Positions 34,825 through 45,500 are shown, counted from the stretch's first letter. The stretch: DNA of 64,000 nucleotides from Myxococcales bacterium (GCA_020633335.1 JACKDU010000008.1:124001-188000); one strand, 5' to 3'. The notes: generated from the sequence alone by a model not told the origin. Numbers and translations: made by a program.

Positions 34825-35742
34825 CTAGCCCGGGATGATCGGCACGCAGCAGCCGGTCGAGCAGAAGAGGCCGTCGCCGCAGTCGTCGTTGCCCATCGCG
34901 TCGACCGTGCAGGAGTCGCCCTTGTCGCACATCGGCATCTCGCAGCCCGGCGGCAGGTCCTGGCCGAAGCAGACCTCGCAATTCTCGGGGACGCAGGGGT
35001 TGAGGCAGGCCTCCTGCTTCGTGCACTTGGCGCAGGAGTCGATGGTCTGGACCGAGCAGTCGGGGTCGCCGAGGAAGATGTCGTAGCTCATGTCGCCGAC
35101 GGTGATCGTGCAGCAGCCGAAGCAGTCGCAGCCGTTCGGGACCGGGCAGAAGTCCTTGCACTGCTGGTCCTGCATGTCCGGACAGTTCTTGTAGTTCGGA
35201 TCGTAGGGGCAGGTGTCGCCGCCCGGGTTGTTCGGGTCGCACTTGAGGCTCCAGTTGCACTTGTCGTCGCCGGCCCCCGAGTTGCCGTCGAAGTAGCAGT
35301 CCTGGTTGCAGGGGTCCATGTTGTCGCCGGGCAGGCCGCTGGCGAAGCTCCCCTCGTCGTCGTCGCAGGGGGAGATGCACTCGATGTCGCCGTTGTCCAC
35401 CTTGCCGTCGTTGTCGTTGTCGATGCAGTCGCCGCACTCGTAGATCTTGCCGTCGCACTCGACCGGCGTGCACTCGCCGACCATGCCGGTGGTGTCCGAG
35501 GTGGTCGAGCCGGTCGACGTCGACGTCGACGTCGACGTCGACGTTGACGTGGTCTCGGCCGCGGTCCCGCTCCCGCTCGAGGTGCCCGAGGTGCTGGTGC
35601 TCGTCGACGTGCTCGAGGTGCTCGTGCTCGTCGACGTGCTCGACCCGCTCTCGGTGTTGGAGTCGGTGCCAGCGTCCCCCGACGATCCGCTGCAGGCGAG
35701 AGAGAGGGCGAAGGCGAGAGAGGCGAGGCTACGCGTACGCAT
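34825..35742 (-). CDS. Cys-rich lipoprotein with Ca-binding-like loop (paralogue B)
   Basis: Same architecture as the gene at 33704: lipobox (LSLAC), TSTST linker encoded partly by a GTCGAC run, loop CIDNDNDGKVDNGDIEC, NGCDCFGCC, PENCEVCFGQ and FCSTGCC. The two genes lie head to tail 176 bp apart and are clearly a tandem duplication that has since diverged. The Ca loop here has N in place of one D. Function is as inferred for its paralogue. Confidence 0.82.
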   Translation of the reverse strand: MRTRSLASLAFALSLACSGSSGDAGTDSNTESGSSTSTSTSTSSTSTSTSTSGTSSGSGTAAETTSTSTSTSTSTSTGSTTSDTTGMVGECTPVECDGKIYECGDCIDNDNDGKVDNGDIECISPCDDDEGSFASGLPGDNMDPCNQDCYFDGNSGAGDDKCNWSLKCDPNNPGGDTCPYDPNYKNCPDMQDQQCKDFCPVPNGCDCFGCCTITVGDMSYDIFLGDPDCSVQTIDSCAKCTKQEACLNPCVPENCEVCFGQDLPPGCEMPMCDKGDSCTVDAMGNDDCGDGLFCSTGCCVPIIPG

Positions 35743-35817
35743 GCCTCGATTAGAACGCGACTCCGCGGGATCTGGCCACGATTTTGCCGCGCGCGATCTC
35801 CTGTGCAGACGGCTGCA

Positions 35818-38800
35818 TCAGCGCGCGGCGGGGCCGAGCACCCGCACCTGGGGGCCGCCAAGCTCGACGACCTGCGACGCGCCGCCGAGCTCGATCGCGA
35901 GGGCGACGCCGCCGTCGACGTCGACCGGCGTCGCGTTCACCGACGGAGGGAGGAGCGCCTGCGCCAGCGCGTGCTTCGCCGGGAGATCGGCGCGACGCCG
36001 CGCGAGCACGAGGAGGGGCCCGCGCTCCGCCTCCGCCAGCGGCCGCGGGCTCAAGGGGATCGCCGCGATGAGCCCGAGGATCGCCGACGTCGCGCGCTCG
36101 CCGAGGAGGGTGAGCACCCGCTCGCGGATCGTCTCGAGGGTCGCGCTCACCTCGGGATCGTCGGCCTGACGGCGCGCCCGGGCGATGAGCGGGCGCTCGA
36201 CCGCGACGTCGAGGTGGACCTCGCCAACCGGGTGGCCGGCGAGCTCGAGCGGCGACCACCAGTTGTGTCGGGTCCACACGAGGTCGTCGGAGCGGCCGCT
36301 CCGCGAGACCCAGAGGCGGCCGAGGTCGCCCCGGGCCTCGCCGGCGACGTGCTCCGAACGCGGCCCCCGCGGGCGCTCGGGCGCCGCCAGGGTCGGCTCC
36401 GCCGGCGGCGGATCGAGGATCGCCGCGAGCCAGCGCAGCGCGCCGTCGATCTGCCAGCCCCGCGGATCGGCGCCCGGCGAGGTGTCGTGGATATGCCAGA
36501 GGCGCCCGAGCTCGGGGCCGACGAGGCGGGCGAGCGAGTGGCGGGCGAGGGTGAGGAGGTCGCCGAGGCTGCGCTCGGCGAGGTGATGGGCGAAGCCCGA
36601 GGCGCCGGGCGTGCGATCGAAGAGGCAGAGGTGGAGCTCGCCCTCCAGCTCGAGGGCGGCGACGTCGAGGAGCTCGCCGACCCCCCGGAACGCGCAGGGG
36701 AGCATCATCCGCAGGGCGGCGACCAGCGGGGCCGCGGCCGCGGGGGTGAGCGCGACGCCGCCCTCCAGGCGGCCGCGGATCATGCAGACGTCGCTGCCGT
36801 AGGTGCAGGTGATCGGCGCCTCGTAGATCCGGTGCTCGAGGAGGCGGGGCCCCGGGCCGATCCTGCGGACGCCGACGACCTCCTCGTGGATCCGCGCGCG
36901 GGTGAGCGCGAGCGCGAGGCGGAGGCCGCCGAGCTGGCGATCGCCGAGCTCGAGGGGCTCCGCCAGCTCGACGCTGACCTGGCGCTCGACCGTCGTCCGC
37001 GAGGCGTCGGCGATCCGCTCGGCGCTGATCGTCCGCGACGCCGGATCGCCGTCGCCCTCGAGGACCCGGTAGCGGCCGCGGGGATCGAGGAAGATCCGCC
37101 CCGGCGGGTAGACGGCGCGGGCGATCGCCGCCTCGACCCGGACGAGGAGCTCGGAGGTGCCGGCGTCGACGACCTCGAGGCACTCGGCGGCCTCGGTGAC
37201 GCACTCCGCCGAGATCGCCTGGCCGAGCGCGACCTCGTGGTCGGCCCGCACCAGCGTCTTCTCGGCGATCGCGTCGGTCCGCGGATCGATGTGGAGCGCC
37301 TGCCGGCGGCGCACCTTGCCGGCGGCCGCGAGGTGCTCGACCGCGTCGTCGACGAAGCGGGCGCCGAGGCGCTCGCGGAGGCCGGCGAGGTCCTGCTCGC
37401 GGCCGAGCGCGCGATCGAGGTGGCGCTGCCGGACCACCCGCGGCTCGCTGAGCGGCACCGCCTGCGGGAGCGCGTCGACCAGCGGCCGCAGCGGCGCGTC
37501 GTCGGCCTCCTCGTGGAGGATCATCTCCTCGTCGCCGGGCGGCGCGAGGACCATCACCACCCGCGCCTCCTCCTGCCGCCAGCCGGCGTGGGCGAGGCGC
37601 TCGGCCTCGCGGCGCACCGCCGGGTAGGTCCCCTCGATCAGGACCAGCGCGGCCTCGGCCGGCTCGTCGCGGTGATGGCGGCGGGCGCCGCCCAGGCGAT
37701 CGATCTCGGCGCGGCGGATCGCCCGGTGATCGTCGCCGGCGAGGCGGAGGTGCCAGGCGATCCCGGCGGCCTCGGCCGCGTCGGCGAGGGCCGCGAGCGG
37801 GAGGTCGTCGCCCCGGGGATCGACGAGGTCGCGGCGGCGGACCAGCGCCCGCGCGCGGGTCGGCGCGCGGTCGTCGGCGAAGACCCGGAGCGGCGCCGCG
37901 AGGACGTGGCGGGCCCAGCTCTCGACCCCGCTCGCGCCCTCGCCGGCGGTCGCCAGGAGGACCACCGGGTAGGAGGCGGCGTGGAGGGTCGCCCCCAGCG
38001 CCCAGAGCCGGCGCATCGAGAGGTTGAGGTGCATCTCGGCGACCCCGTGGAATGCGTCGACGTCGTCGACGACCACCAGGCCGAGGCGGGCGAGGAGGTC
38101 GTCGGTGCGGCGATCGCAGAGGACGTCGGACTCAAACGCCTCGAGGTCGCAGACGACGATCGCCGGGGTCCGGCCGGCGAGGAGCGGGCCCGCGAGGTCC
38201 TCGCCGGCGAGCGCGACCTGGACGTTCCAGCGGGCCGACGAGCGGGCGAGCGCGTCGCCGAGTCGGGCGGCCCAGGCCCGCGCGGCCGCCCGCGTCCGGA
38301 CGATCACCAGCGAGGTCGCGCCGCGGTCGAGGAAGACGTGCAGTGCGGCGAGGAGGGTGAGGGTCGTCCGCCCCGAGCCCTCGCCGCCGATCACCAGGGC
38401 GTGGGGCGCCTCGGCGCTGGCGCTGGCGATCGGCGAGCGCACCCGGACTTCGGCGAGGGAGGCGTCGTCCTCGGCCGCCGGCGCGCTCGCGGTCAGGGTC
38501 CAGATCCCGGCGAGGTGCTCGAGGACCGCCGCCTGGTGGGCCCAGGGGCGCGCGACGCCGCAGAGATCCTCGAAGACCTCGCGGACCAGGGGCGCGAGCG
38601 CGGCCGGCAGCTCGCCGCGCTCGCCCGCGCGGCCCGGCCGCTCCTCGAGGGCGTCGAGGGCGACGCCGGGGTGGGACTCGTCGATCGCCGCCTGCAGGCG
38701 CGCGAGCGCGTCGCGCCGATCGGACATGGCCGATGGGTCAGTGTCATCGTCGCCGCCGAGCTCCTTGTCCTCGACGGTCTTGCTCGGCTCCTTGCCAGCG

Positions 38801-39681
38801 ACCAGGAGGTGGTAGGCGGTGATCCAGAGGAGGAGCCCGCCGACCACCCAGGTCCCGGGCGCGGGCGCGACCTCGGACTCGCCGAGGCCGAGGCCGGCGA
38901 CGACGTGGAGGGCGAAGAGCACCAGGAGGAGCGGGACGATCCACCGGCGGAAGCGCTGATCGGCCCGCCGCGCGGTCGACGAGCCGCTCCAGCGGTAGGG
39001 CCAGGGGAGCGCCGAGGAGGCGGTCCGCCAGCCGATCTCGCCGACCCCGTAGATCCAGCGGAGCGCGAGCTCGACGATCCAGAGGAGGGTGAGCCAGAGC
39101 GGGACGTGGAGGATCAGCGCCAGCGCCGGCACGTCGGCGAGGGGGAGCGCGAGCGAGATCCCGGGGCGCGCGAGGAGCTTCCACTCGAACCACCCGACCG
39201 TCGGCCAGGACGCCTCGGGCATCCAGCTCGGTCGATCGAGGGTGGTCGCCAGGAGGGGATCGACCGCCCGCGCGAAGACGTAGAGGCCGACGAGGATGAG
39301 CGCGGCGGCGACCCAGGTCGGCCCCGGCGCCCGCTCGCTCGGCCGCATCCGCGCCCGCAGCACCCGGGCGCCGAAGAAGACCGCGGCGAGCGCGAGGATC
39401 GCCATCGCCACCTTGGGGGCGCCGGCGCGGAGGACCTCGACGATCATCGGGTGGAGCGCGCCCTGATCGGCGCGGGCGAGCGCAGCCATCGGATCGAGGC
39501 CGGCGAGCGCCGACGGGTCGAGGCCAAGCGCCGACGGATCGACGGCGCCCTCGAGCGCGGCGGGGTCGAGGCCCAGCGCCGACGGATCGAGGCCGGCCGG
39601 CAGCGCCGAGGGATCGAGGCCCAGCGCCGCAGGATCGAGCGCGCCCGCGCCCGCGCCCTCGCTCGGCGGCGGCGCCCTCAT
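35818..39681 (-). CDS. Membrane-anchored degenerate helicase with DUF1998-like C-terminus
   Basis: The 1287-residue protein opens with a repeated LDPSAL/GLDPAAL segment (residues 15-65), then about five membrane helices (85-300). The cytoplasmic part resembles MrfA/DUF1998 helicases. Its P-loop is GGEGSGRTT, with Arg437 where the ATP-binding Lys is expected. Motif II is DDVD (about 537) instead of DExH, and LATAGEG stands for SAT. Residues near 1020 (LHLCLFDRTPGASGFAHHLAE) match the DUF1998 signature found also in DISARM DrmB. It probably lacks normal helicase activity. It overlaps the upstream gene by 4 bp and is last in a four-gene operon. Confidence 0.8.
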   Translation of the reverse strand: MRAPPPSEGAGAGALDPAALGLDPSALPAGLDPSALGLDPAALEGAVDPSALGLDPSALAGLDPMAALARADQGALHPMIVEVLRAGAPKVAMAILALAAVFFGARVLRARMRPSERAPGPTWVAAALILVGLYVFARAVDPLLATTLDRPSWMPEASWPTVGWFEWKLLARPGISLALPLADVPALALILHVPLWLTLLWIVELALRWIYGVGEIGWRTASSALPWPYRWSGSSTARRADQRFRRWIVPLLLVLFALHVVAGLGLGESEVAPAPGTWVVGGLLLWITAYHLLVAGKEPSKTVEDKELGGDDDTDPSAMSDRRDALARLQAAIDESHPGVALDALEERPGRAGERGELPAALAPLVREVFEDLCGVARPWAHQAAVLEHLAGIWTLTASAPAAEDDASLAEVRVRSPIASASAEAPHALVIGGEGSGRTTLTLLAALHVFLDRGATSLVIVRTRAAARAWAARLGDALARSSARWNVQVALAGEDLAGPLLAGRTPAIVVCDLEAFESDVLCDRRTDDLLARLGLVVVDDVDAFHGVAEMHLNLSMRRLWALGATLHAASYPVVLLATAGEGASGVESWARHVLAAPLRVFADDRAPTRARALVRRRDLVDPRGDDLPLAALADAAEAAGIAWHLRLAGDDHRAIRRAEIDRLGGARRHHRDEPAEAALVLIEGTYPAVRREAERLAHAGWRQEEARVVMVLAPPGDEEMILHEEADDAPLRPLVDALPQAVPLSEPRVVRQRHLDRALGREQDLAGLRERLGARFVDDAVEHLAAAGKVRRRQALHIDPRTDAIAEKTLVRADHEVALGQAISAECVTEAAECLEVVDAGTSELLVRVEAAIARAVYPPGRIFLDPRGRYRVLEGDGDPASRTISAERIADASRTTVERQVSVELAEPLELGDRQLGGLRLALALTRARIHEEVVGVRRIGPGPRLLEHRIYEAPITCTYGSDVCMIRGRLEGGVALTPAAAAPLVAALRMMLPCAFRGVGELLDVAALELEGELHLCLFDRTPGASGFAHHLAERSLGDLLTLARHSLARLVGPELGRLWHIHDTSPGADPRGWQIDGALRWLAAILDPPPAEPTLAAPERPRGPRSEHVAGEARGDLGRLWVSRSGRSDDLVWTRHNWWSPLELAGHPVGEVHLDVAVERPLIARARRQADDPEVSATLETIRERVLTLLGERATSAILGLIAAIPLSPRPLAEAERGPLLVLARRRADLPAKHALAQALLPPSVNATPVDVDGGVALAIELGGASQVVELGGPQVRVLGPAAR
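39462..39660 (-). repeat. Tandem repeat coding for GLDPSAL-type units
   Basis: The N-terminus of the membrane helicase-like protein is built from about six copies of a 7-10-residue unit, LDPSALG or LDPAALG, encoded by imperfect 21-33-bp DNA repeats. It precedes the first membrane helix. Confidence 0.7.
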
Positions 39682-42524
39682 CCGGCGTCCTCCTCACCGC
39701 GGCGGATCGACGCGAAGAGCGAGGCGAGGCCGTCTCCGCCCGGAGCGGCGGCGCCCTCCTCGGCCTGGGCCTCCGCGGCTCGAGCGCGGAGGCCGGGGAT
39801 CGACGCCCCGGCGGGGGTCCGCGCGGCGTCGTGGTCCGGCGCGGCGGCGGCGCGCGTGGGCATCCGCCCGCGGCCGGCGGACGGCGCTTCGTCGCCGCCT
39901 GCGCGCCCCTCCCGCGGCCCCGCGTGGGATGTCCCCGAAGACACCTTTGCTGCGTGGGCGTCGGATGTCCCCGAGGACATCTTCGGAGCGCCGCCGCCGC
40001 GGAGCCCGGGGATCGCCGCCCGCGGGCCGCCCTCGCGCTCCCTGCCCTCGCCCCCGCCCTCGGCGGGCCCGCGGGCGTCGGCGACCCGCAGCGACGCGAC
40101 CGCGTCCTCGTGGATCCCGCCGACGACCAGGAGGTAGTAGGCCCGATCGGCCTCGCTCCCCCGCCGCGTCGGCACCGGCGTGCTCTCGTCGATGAGCACC
40201 TCGCGGACGAGGTCGTGGCCGCCGCCCGGGAGGATCGCCTCGCCGCGGACCATCGTCTGGACGCCGGTCTCGTCGAGGACCTCGTAGCCGGTGAAGTTGA
40301 GCGCGGTCCGCAGGGTCCGCCGCTGGCGGCGGAGGAAGCCCGCGAGGTGGGTGGCGGTCGCCTCCGCCCGCCGCGCGTCGCCGAAGGGATCCCAGGCGGC
40401 GATCGGCTCGGCGTGGCGCCCCGCGGCCCGCTTGAGGAGCTCGACGTCGGCGAAGGGCACCTCCTCGCGCCAGCGATCGCCGCGGCCGTAGTGGTCGCCG
40501 AGGGTCGCCAGGACGTCGGTGATCCGCGCCTGGCGGCCGCTGGTGTCGAGCGCGTCGCGGATCGCGGTCGCACCCACGGGGCCGACCAGCGACTCGATGA
40601 GCGCCTCGTCGGGGCGTCCCAGGAGGCCGCTGAGGTCGTCCTCGCCGGCGACCTTGCGGACCCCGAGGAGGCGCCCCTCCTCGCCGAGGATCGCCTGCGC
40701 CCGCCGAGCCGCCTTGTCGATCAGCACCAGGCGCTCGGCGTCGTCGGCCAGCGCCGCCTGGACCGTCAGCAGGACCTCGACCCGGGCGATGTTGCGGGCG
40801 AGGCGGAGGCGGCTGGCGAAGTAGTCGTGGAGCGAGCCCTGGCGCCCGGAGATCGTCCGCTCGAGCGCCGCCCAGAGCTCGTCGAGCGCCCGCAGGATAG
40901 CGATGTTCGCCCGCCCGAGGTGGACCCCGCAGACCCCGAGGACCAGCGCCAGCCCGAGGAGGAGCGCGGTCCACGACGGGTGGTCGTGGAGGAGGAAGCC
41001 CATGGCTGTCCCCGAGGACATCCCGAGCGCGTCGCCGAGGAGGCGGAGCACCGGCGACCCAAAGACCACGGCGCCGACCAGCGCGAGCGCCCCCCAGACC
41101 CCGAGGAGCGCGACCTCGGGCTTCTGGCGGGCGGCGTCGAGGAGCGCGGCGTGGGCCGAGCGGAGCTCGTCGAAGCTCGGCGCCCGCGCGGGCGTCGACG
41201 CGTCGCGCTCGGCGATCGCCTGGTCGAGCTGATCGCCGAAGGCCCGCTGGAGGTGATCGATGAGCACCTCGGTCCGGCGGAAGGCGTCGGGGCTCGGATC
41301 GCCCCAGAGGGTGTCGTCGATCCGCCGGCGGAGGCGGCCGAGGAGGCGGTCGCGCCAGGCCTCGACCGCGGCCCGATCGCGGGCGACGAGGTCGTCGAAG
41401 CGGCGCCGCTGGAGGAGCCGCCAGGTCTCCTGGATCGCGCGGATCCGCTCGCGAAGCCAGCCGATCGGCGGATCGGCCGGGGGGATCGGCGCGTCGAGGG
41501 AGCGGTCGCCGTCGTCGGGGCCGTAGCGCTCGAGGATCGCGCTCCCCTCCTCCCACCAGCGCGGCGGCGGGTCGCGGTGGCGATCGGGGGCGTAGCGCTC
41601 GAGGACCGCGGCGACGTCCTTGTCGGCCTCGTCGGCCCGGCTCAGCTCGGCGACCTCGAGGTCCTCGAGCGCGTCGAGCTCGGCGAGCTCGACCTCGACC
41701 CGCGGGGTCGAGCGGACCGCGTCCAGGACCTCGAGCGCGACCCGCTGGGCGCCGTAGGCCGCGAGGCGGGCGCGCGGGAGCTCGGCGGTCGCGCAGACGA
41801 AGGTCGCCAGCGGCTCGCCGGGATCGAGGCCGTGGATCAGCTGGGTGACGAGTCCGAGGTCGCCGGCGTAGAGGAGGAGGCTGGCGAAGTTGCGGAGGCA
41901 CTGGGCGAGCTCGCCCTCGCCGAGGATCGAGCGCTCGGCGACGTCCTCGACCACGAAGACCTGGGGGATCGCCCGGCGCTCGGGCGCGGTCGCGGCGACC
42001 TCGCCGAGGAGCCCCTTGAGCGCGCCGGCGATCGCCGCCCCCTCGGGGTGGGCCGGCGGGTGCGGCATCACGAGGAGCGGGACGATCGCCGCGCCGCGGG
42101 CCGAACCTGTCCGAAAGGACTCAAAGATCGGCCCGAGGCGGCCGAGCAAGAGCCCCTCGATCGCCGCGAGGATCGGCCGCAGGCGCCCGCGGAGCGCGGC
42201 CTCGCCGAGGTCGCCGATGACCATCACGTGGAGGCGGGTGATCCCCTCGCTCTCGCTCTGGTCGCGGCTCTGGACCACCCGCGCGTGGCCGAGGACCTCG
42301 CGGGCCGCGGCCAGCACCGCCTCGCCGATCGCCGCCGCGTCGAGCTCGGCCTCGCCCTCGGCGATCACCTGGCGGAGGTCGTCGGCGACCGGGTCGCCGC
42401 CGATCAGGCGGAGCGCCTGGCCGCGCTCGTCGGCGATCCGCCGGGCGACGGCGCCGCCGAAGCGCCCGAGGCCGACGAGGACCGCGGGGACATCCAGCGC
42501 CCGCCCTGGCCAGAGCTCTCCCAC
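39678..42524 (-). CDS. Tubulin-like protein lacking GTPase signature, with two membrane helices
   Basis: The 948-residue protein begins PAVLVGLGRFGGAVARRIADERG, like the first nucleotide-binding loop of its neighbour at 42548, and continues with comparable segments (VMVIGDLGE, IVPLLVMPHPP, AIPQVFVVEDVA). The GGTGSG loop is absent, so GTP hydrolysis is unlikely. Two membrane helices lie near 477-500 and 517-540, with long charged helical stretches around them. The C-terminal 200 residues are disordered and contain two copies of SSGT encoded by palindromic elements. I read it as the membrane anchor or regulator of the neighbouring GTPase. The start is 23 bp after that gene's stop. Confidence 0.72.
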   Translation of the reverse strand: MGELWPGRALDVPAVLVGLGRFGGAVARRIADERGQALRLIGGDPVADDLRQVIAEGEAELDAAAIGEAVLAAAREVLGHARVVQSRDQSESEGITRLHVMVIGDLGEAALRGRLRPILAAIEGLLLGRLGPIFESFRTGSARGAAIVPLLVMPHPPAHPEGAAIAGALKGLLGEVAATAPERRAIPQVFVVEDVAERSILGEGELAQCLRNFASLLLYAGDLGLVTQLIHGLDPGEPLATFVCATAELPRARLAAYGAQRVALEVLDAVRSTPRVEVELAELDALEDLEVAELSRADEADKDVAAVLERYAPDRHRDPPPRWWEEGSAILERYGPDDGDRSLDAPIPPADPPIGWLRERIRAIQETWRLLQRRRFDDLVARDRAAVEAWRDRLLGRLRRRIDDTLWGDPSPDAFRRTEVLIDHLQRAFGDQLDQAIAERDASTPARAPSFDELRSAHAALLDAARQKPEVALLGVWGALALVGAVVFGSPVLRLLGDALGMSSGTAMGFLLHDHPSWTALLLGLALVLGVCGVHLGRANIAILRALDELWAALERTISGRQGSLHDYFASRLRLARNIARVEVLLTVQAALADDAERLVLIDKAARRAQAILGEEGRLLGVRKVAGEDDLSGLLGRPDEALIESLVGPVGATAIRDALDTSGRQARITDVLATLGDHYGRGDRWREEVPFADVELLKRAAGRHAEPIAAWDPFGDARRAEATATHLAGFLRRQRRTLRTALNFTGYEVLDETGVQTMVRGEAILPGGGHDLVREVLIDESTPVPTRRGSEADRAYYLLVVGGIHEDAVASLRVADARGPAEGGGEGREREGGPRAAIPGLRGGGAPKMSSGTSDAHAAKVSSGTSHAGPREGRAGGDEAPSAGRGRMPTRAAAAPDHDAARTPAGASIPGLRARAAEAQAEEGAAAPGGDGLASLFASIRRGEEDAG
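39928..39945. repeat. Palindromic element inside coding sequence
   Basis: GATGTCC-CCGA-AGACACC, a decayed copy of the perfect element 36 bp downstream. On the coding (minus) strand it reads as KVSSGTS. Confidence 0.65.
39964..39981. repeat. Palindromic element inside coding sequence, perfect arms
   Basis: GATGTCC-CCGA-GGACATC has perfect 7-bp arms and a 4-nt loop. On the minus strand it encodes KMSSGTS in the disordered tail of the tubulin-like protein, in frame. Confidence 0.8.
41005..41022. repeat. Palindromic element inside coding sequence
   Basis: GCTGTCC-CCGA-GGACATC differs from the perfect element by one base. It encodes GMSSGTA in the loop between the two membrane helices of the tubulin-like protein, the same frame and near-identical peptide as the copies at 39928 and 39964. 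Confidence 0.75.
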
Positions 42525-42547
42525 GCGGCTTCGTCACTCCCCCGCGG

Positions 42548-45500
42548 CTACCTCGAGAGAGCTCCGAGGATCCGCTGGGCGACCCGGAGGTCCTGGTATT
42601 CGTGCTCCTCGGCGGCGCTCCGCTTGCCCTGGAGCTCGAGATCCTCGCAGCGGTAGGTGAAGGCCTTGACCGCCTCCTTGAGGAGGTCGAAGAGCGCGGA
42701 GTCGCGGTCGATCCGCCGGGCGTCGTTCATCAGCGGGGTGACCAGCTTGTCGGCGACCGTCGCGTAGCGCTCGCCCATGGCGATGAGCGCGTCGGCGGCG
42801 GCGACCACGGTGTCGGCGAGCGGCAGGGTCCGGTCCTCCCTGACCCGAAGGACATATCCATCCTCACCGCGCTCGATCACCTTGCGCTGGAGGCCGAGCG
42901 CGAAGGCGACCACCGAGAGCCGCCGCTGGGCCTCGAGCGCCTCGAGCTCGCGCCGCCGGTCCTCGGGGTCGAGGTCGGGGAGCCCCTCCCAGTTGCGATC
43001 GATGTGGAGCGGCCAGGCCTTGTCCTCGCGCGCCTGGAAGCGCCGGTAGGACTCCTTCATGTCGTCGTTGACGTGCGGGAAGCAGTAGATCGGCACCCCG
43101 AGGATCGACCGGTAGAGGACGATCCGGTGGGCGACCGGCCACTCGATCTCGGCCCCGTCGGCGCCGGCGGTCGCCTCGGTCAGCGCCTCCCGCAGCGGCC
43201 CCTGCTGGAGCGACTCGTGGAGGCCGACGAGAAGCATGTTGGGGTGCTTGATCGAGCCCTTGACCTCGGGGTTGTAGCGCGAGAGCGGCTGCGCCTTGGC
43301 GAGCGCGGCCTCGAGCTTGCGGCGGGCGTAGAGGCGGACCCGATCGTCGCGCCAGAGGGTGCTGGCCCGCAGCGGGCGGTCGCGGAGCATCTCCGCCGGA
43401 TCGGCGCCGCGGGCCTCGCCGTAGCGCCCGTAGTAGGCGGCCTCGAGGGCGAGCGCGTCGTCGAGGCGGAGGCCGAGGCGGACCTGCGGATCGGCGTGCT
43501 GGGGGTCGCCGACGATCTCCGGGGTGAGCATCCGCCGGGCGGTCGCCACCAGGCTCTCGACGATCTCACCGACGATCTCGCGGGCGGTCCGGCGGACCAC
43601 CTGGCCGCGCTCGTCGAAGCGCGGGCGCATCGACTCCCGGACCGCGCCGAGGAGCGCCTGGGGATCGCTGAGCTCCGGCCGCCCCTCGATCTGATCGGCG
43701 TAGTACCAGCCCCAGAAGCGGTTGCGGGCCGAGGGGTGCTGGAGGATCTCGACGTCGAGGGTGTACTCGTTGGCCTCGGAGCGGAGGCCGTCGACCCCGC
43801 CGTCCCACTCGTAGCGCCGCGCCTTCTCCTCGAGCTCAGCGGCGAGCTGGCCGGCCGAGCCCTCGATCGCCCGGTAGCTCTCGCGGAGGGCGTCGGCGGC
43901 CCGCCCGAGGGCGACGAGGACCTCGTGGAGCGCCCCCTTGATCACCCCGGCGCGGACCTTGTCGACGTAGTCGTTGAAGGTCGCCACCGTGCGGTCGCGG
44001 GCGTCGTCGAAGTCCTTGTCCTTGCGGGTGAGGAGCTTGTCCCAGCCGCCGTAGGTCCGCTTGAGCTCGGCCGCGAGCGCGTCCATCTCGCCCTTGAAGC
44101 GCGAGTCGTTGCCGAGGTCGGCCTCGCCGCGGAGGCGCGCGACCTGGGCCGCGAGCGCGTCGAGGGCGGCCGGGGTGAGCGGCGCGCCGCCGGTCTCGCG
44201 GAGGTGGATGAGCACCAGGCGCTGCTCGTAGGGGCCGAGCTCGGCGGCGCCGTCGGGGCCGGCGGTCGCCAGGAACTTGCCCCACCACTCGCCGGTCTCG
44301 ATGTTGTCCTTGAGGCCGGTGGCGATCGCCGCGACCGCCTCGCGGGCCTCGGCGACCTGGCGCTTGAGCGAGTTGATCGTCGCCGCCGGGGTCCAGGAGC
44401 CGTCGAGGATCCGGTCGGCCGAGATCTCGCGGATCGACGCGGCCTCGTCGCGGAGCTGGTCCTCGATCCCGGCGATCGCCGCCGTCACCTTCTCGGCCGC
44501 CAGCGCCGGCAGGCCGAGGGCGCGCTTCCACGGCCCGTCGTCCTGGTCCTGGGCGCCGAGGAGGCGGACCTTGGCGAGGAAGGACTCGTCGACCCGCCGC
44601 CGCTGGGCGTCGGGGGCGAGGCGCTCGAGCTCGGCGCGGTCGACCGAGAAGCGCTTGAATTGCTCGCGCTGCGACTCCGAGACCAGCGCCGGGTCGTCGA
44701 GGAGGAGGTAGCGGCGGACCGCGGTCGCGGCGTAGCGGCGGGCGCAGTACTCGAGGAGGTCGTGCTTCGGCAGGACCAGCACGGCCGAGCCGAGGGTCCC
44801 GTAGAAGGCGGTGTAGCCCTCGCCGCGCTCGAAGAGCGAGTCCGGGAAGAGGCGCCGGCTCTCCTTGGTGTAGTTGTCGAAGTCGGCCTGCTGATCGCCG
44901 AGGATCGGCGAGAAGATCTGGAGGTAGGTCGCGTCGGCCATCGCCGCGCCGACGTCCTCGAGGGAGAAGCTCTGGGGGCGATCGACGACGTAGACGAGGT
45001 CGTAGGGGCGGCGCTGGACCGTCCGCCGGTGCTTGTTGCGGGGGTCGTAGTGGAACTCGAGCTCCTTCGGCGACGAGCTCGCCTGGGTGTCGAGCTTCAT
45101 CAGGTGCTCGAGCTCCTTGAGGGCGGCGTAGCCGTTGGCGAAGGTCCCCTCGCGGTTCTGGCCGACCACGTTCTCGAAGGCCTCGGGGAGGATCGCGAAG
45201 CCGACCAGGCGGGTCGAGGGGTCCTCGGCGACGTCGCGGCAGAGGTAGGCGAAGGGGAGGAAGGCCCCCGAGCCGGTGCCGCCGGCGACCGAGAAGTAGA
45301 CGAAGATCTGGAGGGGCGCGCCGGTGTGCCGCATCCCGTGGGAGTGCGAGCGCATCTCGTCGAGGATGCTCGCCAGCTTCTGCCCGAGGTCGCCGACCTC
45401 GACCGAGCGGTAGAACGAGAGGCGGCTCTCGATCCGGATCTGCCCGGCCCCGGCGCCGCTCTCCTTGCGGAAGCGGTACCACTCGTGGACCCACTGGGTG

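Noticed and set aside
35505..35550. GTCGAC tandem run as an origin or binding-site array
   Set aside because: It codes for the TSTST linker of the Cys-rich lipoprotein; similar linkers occur in several lipoproteins here with different codons.
35803..40137. A plus-strand open frame of about 1444 codons antisense to the helicase-like gene
   Set aside because: The product is low-complexity Arg/Glu/Asp/Gly and has no recognisable domain, while the minus strand encodes membrane helices and helicase/DUF1998 motifs.
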